From contig CM060108.1 in assembly GCA_030522415.1 (NCBI GenBank), forward strand, positions 34,823,256-34,887,255: a stretch of DNA of 64,000 nucleotides. The letters are read 5' to 3'. The stretch's first letter is position 1; the number at the start of each line of letters is the position of its first letter. This stretch comes from Channallabes apus (lineage: Eukaryota > Chordata > Actinopteri > Siluriformes > Clariidae). The notes below the pieces were generated by a model. It was not told where the DNA came from, ran no database searches, and saw only the letters and a program-made list of their open reading frames with translations. Made by a program: the position numbers and the translations under genes. Below are positions 11,542-20,993 of this stretch, one piece after another.

Positions 11542-12483
11542 ATGGCTACCAAGTTGATCATTGATCAGCCCAAGCCGATTATAACATCCCCAGGTTTGCA
11601 ACAGTGGTCCACTGGGATCTGCGAGAGTGACAGCATCTGTGACTGTGAGGAAAAGATTTCTTTTCTTTTTTTTTCTTTATCTTATTTTATTAGTATTATT
11701 TTAGTATGCAAACTGAACTGGCACTGCTTACTTATTATTACATTGCACATATTACATATATTGTACTGTATGTGAGATATTTTATATGACAAATACTTAT
11801 ATATTTAAATATTTATATATAATGCATATCAATATGCTAAAAAAATATGAATCTAGAAGTCCCTGCCTTATACGGTATATGACATTACCTTATGTCATGT
11901 ATTTTTAGTTTGCAAAATTACAAGCTGCACGGTTAGAGTAACATTTTTTGTGTCTATACAGGTTGCTTTGCAACATGGTGTAACCCCTGCTTCAACTGCG
12001 TCGTTGCCAAGGACCATGGCGAGTGTCTGTGTCTACCTCTGCTAGAGTGCTGGGGATTCATCCCTCCTATCGCAATGGCCATGCGCGTGTCCACCAGACT
12101 CACCTACGGAATTGAGGTAAAGATACTACAGACATCCAAAATGTTCTTTCACTTTTCAATTTTATTTTTCCATGCATTTATTACCTCTTTGAATACAGAG
12201 GGTTAGGAATAGATACAGCACTCTTCTTTAATCTATACCATCATTAACAATTATTCAGGTAATTATAATAATGCATATAGTACAATGTGAAATAATGTGT
12301 GAAATTACTTAGCAATAAAAAGTTAGCAGAACCACTGATGATGATGTCTTGCTGTTTCACCAGGACACCATGTGCAATGACTGTGTGTACGCCTGCTGCT
12401 GTGGCCCGTGCTCCTGGAGTCAAATAAGACGTGAGATGAAGGCCCGTCACCATCCTATCACAAGTTTCCGGAGAGATAAATAA
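11542..12483 (+). CDS. PLAC8/cornifelin-like cysteine-rich protein, gene B (spliced)
   Basis: Coding exons are 11542-11644, 11962-12116 and 12364-12483, giving 125 residues. The middle exon is 155 nt, exactly as in genes A and C, and the intron phases match. The start MATKLIIDQPKP follows an acceptor at 11533-11534. Features in order: WSTGICESDSICDC, CFATWCNPCFNC, GECLCLPLLECWGFIPP, an amphipathic AMAMRVSTRLTYGIE, then CNDCVYACCCGPCSWSQIRREMKA. One cysteine of the last cluster is Ser (CSWS versus CxWC in A and C). Stop TAA at 12481 is followed by an ATC-type microsatellite in the 3' UTR (12484-12540), and a poly(A) signal lies at 12705. Function is unknown beyond PLAC8 family membership. Confidence 0.93.
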
Positions 12484-14760
12484 CATCATCATCATCATCA
12501 TCACCGTTATTGTCATTATTATCATCATCAACATCAAGATTGACATTAGATGAATGTTTAGAATAACAACAACAACAAAAAACTTTTGTGCATCTTTTCT
12601 TTATCCTTTGTCTGGGGCTCAGGTCTGATAGGTGTCAGTTCAAATGCTTATGTACGAGAACCTAACGTTTAAAAAGTAGAAAATATCAATTAAAAAACAA
12701 AGAAAATAAAGAAAAGCAATCTGTAAAAATGTAGTGCCACTCTCTGTATTTAGAATTATGTAATATTATATTACCTTATTATATCACTAGCCTGTATAAT
12801 ATTTTCTTAACTGCCAATTTTGTTAATTGTGCTGAAGAAGTTTTATGAATATATTTGTATCAAAGCATATGTACAAACATTAATTAAATCTTGTATAAAA
12901 AAAAAAAAGACTTTTATCGTCTGTCTCTAATGCACAATATAAAAATCATGTTTAAAAAACAATGTTTAAAAAATAAATGTTTAGAAAATGTAAAATCCCT
13001 GAAGGTTCTAATCTATTTAAGTTGGAACAAAAGCTGCAATACTTTTACAGGAATTGTGCATAATGTCTCCTAATATATTCTTATACTGTAACCTCTACAA
13101 CACAAATGCACAGAAAAAAAGATGACTCAATGTAAAAAAAATAAAATAAAATAAAAAACTTTTAGAGAAATTGCTGACAAAACAAAAACTTCACATTGCT
13201 TTTTAGTGGATTCAATACAGTGCAACAAATGTGTTCAAAATCTTGAAATTTTGACTAACTCATCTTTAATTCAAATATTTTAGTCATCTTAAAGCATTGG
13301 TAAAGGGCTCAATTAATTATATTTCTCTAGGGATTATTTAGCCCAACTTTTTGACTATTTAAAAAATTAAGTTACCGTTATCCATTGCAATTGCTGGATC
13401 AGTTAATTATATATCTCTAAGGTCAAGCTGTTCAAATATCTCTGATCAAAACAATTTATAGACTCAATAATCTAGACTATAAAATAGACTCATAATTCAC
13501 GTGTTTTTTTTCTATGCAAATAATACCTCAATAAATAAAACACCCCAACATTAATGCAATTTTTCAAAATGTATTCTTTCGAAATTAGACAAAGTTAAAA
13601 CAGTGATCTGAATAAAAACAGGACAATAAAGGCTTCTATTTTGCTTAAAGTTCAGTAAAATACCCGAAGAACACCATCTTCTTATTAGTCTCTGATTCTT
13701 TTAGATTAAAATAATATAGCCAATTTTAAATACTAGCAAAGATGAACTGTTTTTGTCTTTTTCCCAACGTGTCTGACACAAAAAGAGTCTATGGTAACAA
13801 GAGTTTGTTCCTAAACATGTGAATCCGAGGGGCACATGTTTCTCCAAGCCCAGTAATAATCGTTTGGTTAGCTTCATTTGTGTACATCTAGTCTTTTTGA
13901 AACTCAATGTACAGAGCACAGACCTTAACAAACATTTTAAAAACTTTTACATATTCACCCAGGCCCTCAAAGACTACAGCACCCTCCAACACCACAGCCA
14001 CTTCAACAGACGTTCAGGTTCCTCCTGTAGCTCCAAAAGGCCAGTTGTCACCCCTCTGATCTAATCCTCTACTGTAGAGCTCTGGTTAAAGAAATAAGGG
14101 AAGTATTGTAAGGACAAAGGTGAATTCTTTCATAGACTAGTTATAACCAAAATAAAAGCTATTAATAAGGGTATATATACCAATAGGATTGGATGTTGAT
14201 GTTTTGGGAATTTTAGTGATGGGTTAAAGGGGTTCAAGGTATGCATTGTCTTACAGTCTACACACACACATACACACACACACACACACACACAATGTAA
14301 TGTTAGCCTGAGTGGCACTTGCCTAATTCTGTTTAGCACAGAACAGTGATGTTAACAATACTTTATATTTTGGAACATACAGTACCGCATTTTTAAATAC
14401 TGAGAAATTCTGTAATGTAATGTCAATAAAAGTGATGTCTTACCAAAACTTTTCTTTCTTGCTTCTTTCTTGTTGGCTTTCTTGATTTATAAAATCTTAT
14501 GAATGCATATCATGGAAAGTGCTGGCTCAGCTGTGCAAAGAAGACCATGTGCAAAGGATACATGTAATTCTAACCTGATGATGTCATCTTATCTACTGTG
14601 TTCTTTAGCCATTACACCTAGGTCCGTAGTCACAGATATGAAATGCATTTTTCTATATATTTTATAAGTGATAAAAAAAAAATTAAAAAAAGAAAGAAAA
14701 TGGTCTGCTAAGAAAATATCTAAATATAAATATTCACAATACATTAAAAATGCCATAAGC
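12484..14760. other. 3' UTR of gene B, then noncoding DNA with microsatellites
   Basis: Contains (ATC)n at 12484-12540, an A-rich run at 12899-12910 and (CA)n at about 14261-14294. A higher-GC patch at about 13970-14060 after a TTCACCCAG acceptor-like site reads as an open frame, but I recognise nothing in it. Confidence 0.45.
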
Positions 14761-14762
14761 TT

Positions 14763-15800
14763 AACAGGGCATGTTACATCTTAACATAGGACCCCTTCTT
14801 TGATATCCCCTTCACAATTCTTGCATCCATTGAACTTGTGAGTTTCTGGACAGTTTCTGCTTGAATTTCTATGCGGGATGTCAGAATAGCCTGCCAGAGC
14901 TGCTGTTTTGATGCGAACCACCCACCCTCATAGATCTTTTGAGGATTCTCCAAAGGTTCTCAATGGGGTTGAGTTCAGGGCAGGATGGTGGCCACACCAT
15001 GAGTTTCTCATATTTTATGCCCATAGAAGCCAGTGACACAGAGGTATTCTTTGCAGCATGAGATGGTGTATTGTCGTGCATGAAGATGATTTTGGCATGG
15101 AAGGCACGGTTCTTCTTTTTGTACCATGGAAGAAAGTGGTCAGTCAATATACTTTGCAGAGGTCATTTTCACACCTTCAGGGACCCTAAAGCGGCCTACC
15201 AACACTCTCCCCATGATTCTGGCCCAAAACATGGCTTTGACACCTCCTTGTTGACATCGCAGCCTTGTTGGGACATCATCCACACTACTCCATTCATCTG
15301 GACCATCCAAGGTTGCACGACACTCATCAGTAAACAAGACTGTTTGAAAACTTGTCTTCATGTAGGCCTGGGCCAACTGCAACCGTTTCTGCTTGTGAGC
15401 ATTGATTAGGGTTGGCCGAATAGTAGGTTTATGCACAACTGCAAGCCTTTAAAGAATCCTACACCTTGAGGACTCCAGAGGCACCAGCAGCTTCAAATAC
15501 CTGTTTGCTGCTTTGTAATGGCATTTTAGCAGCTGCTCTTTTATCTGCATGAACCTGTCTGTGCGCTGAATCAGCCACAAATGTCTTCACAGTACGATGA
15601 TCATGCTTAGGTTTTCATGAAATATCTAATGTTTTTATACCTTGTCCAAAGCATTGCAATATTTGACGCTTTTCAGCAGCAGAGAGATCCTTTTTCTTTC
15701 CCATATTGCTTGAAACCTGTGGCCTGCTTAATAACAGTAATGCAGAATGTTTTAACAGACTATGCTGTACTTTTCAGACAAGTGTCCATTCACTGTCTTT
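14763..15800 (-). mobile_element. Tc1/mariner transposon (DD37E type), second copy
   Basis: Same family as the copy at 1-3815, on the opposite strand. Similarity starts at TAACAGGGCATGTTACATC (14763-14781), the 3' side of the gene, where it is cut off, and runs past the N-terminal coding region near 15600 into 5' noncoding sequence. The terminal repeats are not visible, so the element is truncated at least at its 3' end. Confidence 0.85.
14881..15436 (-). pseudogene. DD37E transposase pseudogene
   Basis: Two overlapping minus-strand frames (15140-15436 and 14881-15147) together cover the catalytic domain, so a frameshift separates them near 15140. The first holds LFTDECRATLDGPDEWSS with catalytic Asp; the second holds IIFMHDNTPSHAAKNT with the second Asp and ELNPIENLWRILKR with the Glu. 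Counting from the second Asp gives 37 intervening residues, as in the copy at the left end of the window. The N-terminal DNA-binding part is found near 15440-15600 in a third frame. The copy cannot make a full protein. Confidence 0.85.
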
Positions 15801-16200
15801 GATTAAACATTTCACATTTCCGGAGTTATTTCATTAACAGAACTAGCAATTAAATGATTACAGGCCATGCAAATGCACAAATGCTGGATTCCCTTTATTG
15901 CTGCAATTAAAAGAAAAACAAAACAAAATAAAATAAAATCACCATAAGATTTCAGTGACATTCTAATGAAAAAGTGCCTTGCAGACATGCAAGAGCATCA
16001 CATAGTGAATTCAAACATTTTGAACTAATCAGTTTATTGATCTTGCATTTTTTTTCCTAAAATTTGCATCAGTAATGAAGTGCTTAGCTGAACCAGTCAC
16101 TCAAGCATCCTGGAGAACGTGAGTATGTTAATTTGTGTATGACTGATGACAAGTCTGTTCACACATCTGCGTGTCCCTGTGTTGACCCTTTTGTGTGAAA
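15801..16200. other. Noncoding stretch upstream of gene C
   Basis: AT-rich, with a short AAAC/AAAT run near 15910-15940. Nothing recognisable. Confidence 0.45.
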
Positions 16201-16235
16201 AGGGAAATTGCGTCATGAGATTGATGGCCACCACC

Positions 16236-16296
16236 CTTTAAAAAGTGGACCATTCAGCGTACACGGTTCAGACAGTTACTGAGATTCATCTAACAG
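16236..16296 (+). promoter_or_regulatory. Promoter and untranslated first exon of gene C
   Basis: A TATA-like TTTAAAAAG (about 16237-16245) precedes TTCAGACAGTT at about 16267, and an untranslated exon ends at 16296 with a strong donor, ACAG followed by GTAAGT. The TTCAGACAGTT motif is shared with gene B, which supports a common promoter origin by tandem duplication. Confidence 0.65.
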
Positions 16297-16603
16297 GTAA
16301 GTAAGCAAATGGATAAACCTGGGCAAAAAGTGATCTAGGGGAATAGACATCTGAGCTTTGTTAAACTTAAGCAATTGCTTAGAAATAATTTTAAGGAGAC
16401 TTGTTGTTTTTTCACGATTTTATTTTCACTCTGTTATATTATATTATAATAATAATAAAAATAATAATATAGAGAAATATTTATTTTTCAATCTTAATAC
16501 ATTGTTATTTATTTAATTACAAAATGTATCCATTCCTGAAGCATTTAACAGACTATTGTGCTAAGTAATTTTTGTATGCTTTTCTCAACATAAAGTCTTC
16601 AAC

Positions 16604-17360
16604 ATGGCAACCAAGATGGTCATCCAGCAACCCAAACCAATTGTACTGCCAGCTACCTCAGACCAGTGGAACACCAGCATCTGCGAGTGTGACAGTGTGA
16701 ATGAATGTAAGTTTGTTCAACTATACCTGCTTAATTATCATAAATATAAAGCATTCCATTCAGTCTATGTTAGATAAAGTATTCCCAATAATTCAGGTAT
16801 ACTGCTGTACTGAGCTCTAAAACTCTCATACTGATTTTATGAATTGATATGGATATACCGGTACATTACATTAGCACTAAGTTTTAAAGACATGAGAATG
16901 ATTATTTACAAGTGTTAATTATACAGTGTCAGTCATTTATAAAGTGTGTGTGTGTGTGTGTGTGTGTGTGCAGGCTGTTTCTCTGTATGGTGCTTTCCTT
17001 GCTTCGCCTGCATCACCGCTCGAGACCATGGTGAATGCCTCTGTCTCCCTCTCCTGGATATATGTGGCCTCATCCCACCGGCTACACTGTCCATGAGAGT
17101 GTCCACACGCAGACGATATGGCATTACAGTAAATATATTATTTATATATATTTGATGAATCCAGTTGAAAACTTTAAATAATAATTATCAATGAACAAAC
17201 TTCCATTAACTGGACAATGTCTCTCTATTCTCAGGACAGCATTTGCAACGACTGTGTGTACTCTTTCTTCTGCGGCCCATGCAGCTGGTGTCAAGTCAGG
17301 CGTGAGATGAAGGCCAGACTTCATCCTGTTACACTGCTGAACAACAGGCCACTGGGCTAA
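16604..17360 (+). CDS. PLAC8/cornifelin-like cysteine-rich protein, gene C (spliced)
   Basis: Coding exons are 16604-16706, 16974-17128 and 17235-17360, giving 127 residues. Exon 1 (103 nt) and exon 2 (155 nt) match gene B in length, and phases are conserved. The protein begins MATKMVIQQPKPIVL and continues WNTSICECDSVNEC, CFSVWCFPCFACITARDHGECLCLP, LIPPATLSMRVSTRRRYGI, and CNDCVYSFFCGPCSWCQVRREMKA. It keeps the full cysteine set of the last cluster. It is closest to gene B, with a shared DHGECLCLPLL block, so B and C are probably the more recent duplicates. Exon 2's acceptor directly follows a TG repeat. A poly(A) signal lies at 17638. Precise function is unknown. Confidence 0.93.
16944..16970 (+). 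repeat. (TG)n microsatellite at the exon 2 acceptor of gene C
   Basis: About 13 TG units run directly into the CAG acceptor at 16971-16973, where a polypyrimidine tract would normally be. Confidence 0.95.
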
Positions 17361-17913
17361 AGACTCAAATTATCACGATCTTCATCTTGCTATTAATCTT
17401 TCCATCAAGAGCAAATGAAATCAACATCTCTACCTAGGGCATAGCATGTGACTTGTTCTACAAGTAATCTTGAATGCTTGTGTATCCTGGTGAAATCTGG
17501 AGTTGCAATCACTGCTCTCATACACACTGATCCAAACGCTGTTTTTAGTGAGGTTAAGGAGTGGTCTCCTCTCTAATGACTGTTTATGCCTCAGCTCAGG
17601 AAGTGGTGAGAAAAGCTGCAAATATATGAATACTGATAATAAAACACATGTATCCATGTATATAAATATAACACTGGCATTTAATTTAAAAGGAAATTAC
17701 AAATTACAAATCTAGCATTTAATTATGTTTTTATTATGTTGTTAATATTTTTAAATATGATGATTATCTATTTACCTACTATTGTATTATACTGTTATAT
17801 CATGAGGATATAACTACCTGTTCTTTACATTATGTACATGTGTGCCTTTGAATTGAAATATATGAATGGTGATATTTTGAAACCAATTCCATGTCCATAT
17901 TTTATCCAAATAA

Positions 17914-18103
17914 ATTTACATTTAGTCATTTGACAGATGCTCTTATCCAGAGCGACTACCATTTTTATCTCATATATATCTGAGCAGTTGAGGGTTAAGG
18001 GCCTTGCTCAAGGGCCCAACAGTGGCAACTTGGTGGTTGTGGGGTTTGAACCTGGGATCTTCCGAACCGTAGTCCAATGCCTTAACCACTGAGCTACACC
18101 TGG
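17914..18103 (-). mobile_element. tRNA-derived SINE
   Basis: On the minus strand it begins with a tRNA-like head: an A box in TAGCTCAGTGGTTAAGG and a B box in GGTTCAAACCC, followed by the tRNA-unrelated body including TTGAGCAAGGCCCTTAACCC and ending CTAAATGTAAA. A second, head-truncated copy lies at about 49545-49725. This body is a common fish repeat. Confidence 0.8.
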
Positions 18104-18307
18104 CTCATGTAGACAATTTACTTTCTCATAATGATGCTGTGATACAGACACATTTAGGTGCAATAACAACTAGAGGGGTTGCAGATATGATTAGCTTTGA
18201 AAAGTCTGTTTGTGTACCAACTGTGGTACATCTGCTGCCTCAGTCAACACCACACCAACTACAGTACTGGAGTACATGATGAGTATTATGTTGTACACTG
18301 TTGTACT

Positions 18308-18308
18308 A

Positions 18309-18342
<34 letters not shown>

Positions 18343-18357
18343 TAAATAAATAAATAA
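18308..18357. repeat. (AAT)n/(AAAT)n microsatellite
   Basis: Roughly ten AAT units followed by AAAT units. No gene is visible between the SINE and the retrotransposon at 18794. Confidence 0.9.
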
Positions 18358-18793
18358 CTTTAAATATTCTTCCTAAGGATTCTTTTTCATGAAAGACATC
18401 TCCATGAGACCTTTAAAGGTACAAGGTTTTTACAAGGTTTAGTGAATTTTACCTGTTTGTCAAAGTATGCAGTTTAGCACAAACAATCCACCATGCCAAA
18501 TCTTTTAGCTAGAAGAATTCTTAAAATGAAAAACAAGTTGTCTTTCGTTATGCATTATCACTCAGACATCACAAGTTCAAACCCGATGAAACTATAGTCA
18601 TCCATTTGTGCTTTGATTCTGAGAAAGATAGCACACACTTTTTTTTATTTCACTCACAGGGACACCAGACACCCAATAAATTGTGTTACTAATTAACACC
18701 AAGCAAATTTATAACCTGCCATGCTAAAGACATACATACATTGTTCATTAACAATGAAAAATCTGCCTGTGTTCCTCTTTGTAAGGTGATCTG

Positions 18794-19331
18794 TGTAACA
18801 TCCGAACTGCCACAGCCCCGGAGATCTGGATCACCGGCTTACTGAGTCATAGCTTTGTCTCCCCCTAGTGTGTCTGTGTATGTCATTGTCTGCCCCTAAT
18901 GAGTTAATAGGAAGCACCTGTCTCTACCTCATGTGTCACACTATTTAACCCAGCCGAACCCACACAACAGCGTCTGGTCACCACTATGCCACACCTTGTT
19001 TCTAACCCATGTCTCTCTGTGTCTCTCCCCAAGGGCTAGCGGTATCTGCAGGCGAGGTAGTGTGGAGCGAGACAGCTTCCCACACGTTTACGGACTCAGC
19101 CGTGGAGCGTGTTTTCCAGTCGATGTTAAGTTAAGCGTTCACAAACGCATTCGAGTGTTCTTGTGTTTCCGCCTGCAGACCGCGCCGGGAGAAACCACCC
19201 GCGGGGTGGAGAGTTTGAGTTTTGTTTGTTGTGTTCTTTTTTTGTTATTAAGAGACTGAAGATATAAAATAAAGACGGTTACTTCCTGCACCTGCAGCCT
19301 TCGAGTCTATCTTTGTAGTGGAAGCATGACA
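18794..19331 (+). repeat. 5' LTR
   Basis: A 538-bp terminal repeat, TGTAACA to ATGACA. A TATTTAA box lies at 18942-18948 and a poly(A) signal AATAAA at 19268-19273. The gag start codon, ATG at 19326, lies in its last six bases. Confidence 0.95.
18942..18980 (+). promoter_or_regulatory. LTR promoter and predicted self-primer at the RNA 5' end
   Basis: TATTTAA at 18942-18948 predicts transcription start at about 18970. The predicted RNA 5' end contains GTCTGGTCA (18972-18980), the exact complement of TGACCAGAC at 19334-19342, just after the LTR. In the Tf1/sushi group reverse transcription is primed by the RNA's own 5' end rather than a tRNA, and this spacing fits that. The transcription start is inferred, not seen. 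Confidence 0.6.
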
Positions 19332-20993
19332 GATGACCAGACCAACTTCCAGACTGCAGCAGGAACGCCCCTGCCAGGTGATACCCCGCCCATGATGGAT
19401 TACATCCGGCGACAGCAGGGGCAAATGGACAGTCTCGCTAGGGCAATAAATGACCTGGCTCACAGTGTCCGTGACATTGCCGCCGGTCAGTCGCCCTCAC
19501 CTCCGCCGCCGAGACGCCCCTCACGATCCCCACCAAGAGCGGCCCCGCCGGAAAGATATGCTGGTGATCCTGAGGGCTGCAAGAAATTTCTGCTAGCCTG
19601 TGAGCTGTATCTGGCCGATTACCCAGGACTGGACGATCGCCAGAAGATCAGCTTCATCACACAACAGCTCACAGGTGCGGCTATGGACTGGGCAACCGCG
19701 ATATGGTGTGCCGGAGGCCGGGACGTGATTGACTATTCGCGGTTCCAACGCGCATTTCGCGCGGTCTTTGACCACCCGGATCAAGGTAGAACCGGGGAAC
19801 AACGATTGTTAAGGCTGAGACAAGGGCAAACCCCTGTAGTAGAGTATGCTGTGAAATTTAAAATCCTGGCCGCGGAGAGCGAGTGGTGCGAGAAGAGTCT
19901 CCTCGCACGCTTCCGGGACGGCCTTCAGCCCGAGATCCAGCTCGAGTTGGCGTGCCGGGATGCGGAGATGGACCTCGACGAGACTATTCAGCTCGCTATC
20001 AAGCTGGACCAGCATCTCCGCGGTCAGAAACGGCAGAACCCCGGGAAGGCAGCAGGGGGCAGTGGTGAGCCGCGCCGCCGTCTCAGCCCTAGTAAAAGCC
20101 CGCCGAGACCCCGAGAACGCCCCGCAGAGCCTATGGATGTAGGTACATCCCGACTGTCAGCACAGGAAAGGAGGCGCCGATTTACGGCGGGACTATGCCT
20201 GTACTGCGGGGGGGGAGGACACCTCATAAAGACATGCCCATTGCTACAAGTAACTCAACACACACCCTCACGCGCCACTCAATCATTCTGTATCAATGCC
20301 GAACTATCTTATAATAATCATACTGTGTCTGTTTCCCCCTTAATAGATTCCGGGTCGGCTGGGAATTTTATTTCATCCTCTCTCCTTTCCTCGCTGCATG
20401 CTCCAGTGTCGAAGCTTCCAACCCCGATCGGGATTAATGCTCTAGATGGCAACCCATTAGCACAATCGCCCGTTAAAATGATCTCCGTGCCCCTACGATT
20501 AACTTTCCCAAACCACACTGAGGAATTAAAATTCTATGTGATTTCTCAGGTGAGTCAGTCTGTCGTGCTCGGCCTCCCATGGCTGCGCTCTCACAACCCT
20601 AATTTTGATTGGTCTGGTATGCGTATCCTATCCTGGTCCCCCCGATGCGCGAAATTCTGTTCACCATCCTCATTGATGGTCCAAACAACTTCTATCGAAA
20701 GCCCCAGCGCCCTGGTTTCGACTTCAGTGCCATCAGAGTACGAAAAATTAAAGGACGTGTTTAGTATTAGGGCTGCTGCACGACTTCCCCCTCACCGACC
20801 GTGGGATTGCGCTATTGACCTCCTGCCGGGGAAAACACCGCCCTGCTCGCGGATTTACCCATTGTCCGTCGCCGAAACCCGGGCAATGGAGGAATACGTG
20901 AGAGAGGCTCTCAAGCAGGGACTCATTAGTCGCTCCACGTCTCCAGCCTCAGCAGGATTCTTTTTTATCGAAAAGAAAGGGGGGGGGCCTTAG
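19326..20993 (+). CDS. gag, protease and start of reverse transcriptase (Ty3 chromovirus)
   Basis: A 555-codon frame. Residues 1-60 contain a predicted helical start ([19 protein letters not shown]), then a proline-rich linker and the capsid-like region ([20 protein letters not shown] to about residue 235). A CCHC zinc knuckle for RNA packaging begins at Cys291 ([14 protein letters not shown]). The aspartic protease active site is LIDSGSAG, with Asp341. From about residue 500 reverse transcriptase begins ([19 protein letters not shown]). The frame stops at 20993 after the nine-G run. The first ATG lies inside the 5' LTR; a second ATG at 19392 (MMDYIRR) would give a start that leaves the primer site untranslated. 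Gag and pol are otherwise in one frame, as in sushi elements. Confidence 0.9.
   Translation: MTDDQTNFQTAAGTPLPGDTPPMMDYIRRQQGQMDSLARAINDLAHSVRDIAAGQSPSPPPPRRPSRSPPRAAPPERYAGDPEGCKKFLLACELYLADYPGLDDRQKISFITQQLTGAAMDWATAIWCAGGRDVIDYSRFQRAFRAVFDHPDQGRTGEQRLLRLRQGQTPVVEYAVKFKILAAESEWCEKSLLARFRDGLQPEIQLELACRDAEMDLDETIQLAIKLDQHLRGQKRQNPGKAAGGSGEPRRRLSPSKSPPRPRERPAEPMDVGTSRLSAQERRRRFTAGLCLYCGGGGHLIKTCPLLQVTQHTPSRATQSFCINAELSYNNHTVSVSPLIDSGSAGNFISSSLLSSLHAPVSKLPTPIGINALDGNPLAQSPVKMISVPLRLTFPNHTEELKFYVISQVSQSVVLGLPWLRSHNPNFDWSGMRILSWSPRCAKFCSPSSLMVQTTSIESPSALVSTSVPSEYEKLKDVFSIRAAARLPPHRPWDCAIDLLPGKTPPCSRIYPLSVAETRAMEEYVREALKQGLISRSTSPASAGFFFIEKKGGGP
19334..19342 (+). other. Candidate self-priming primer-binding site
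   Basis: TGACCAGAC starts two bases after the LTR end, where a primer-binding site belongs. It pairs perfectly over 9 bp with 18972-18980. I see no obvious tRNA 3'-end complement starting TGG here. The site lies within the first codons of gag if the ATG at 19326 is used. Confidence 0.6.

Noticed and set aside
13819..14064. Frame ending in an exon-like, higher-GC patch
   Set aside because: No recognisable family, no donor site and no neighbouring exons; a chance frame is likelier.
18933..19259. 108-codon frame repeated at 23788-24114
   Set aside because: It lies wholly inside the LTRs and appears twice for that reason; there is no evidence of an LTR-encoded protein.
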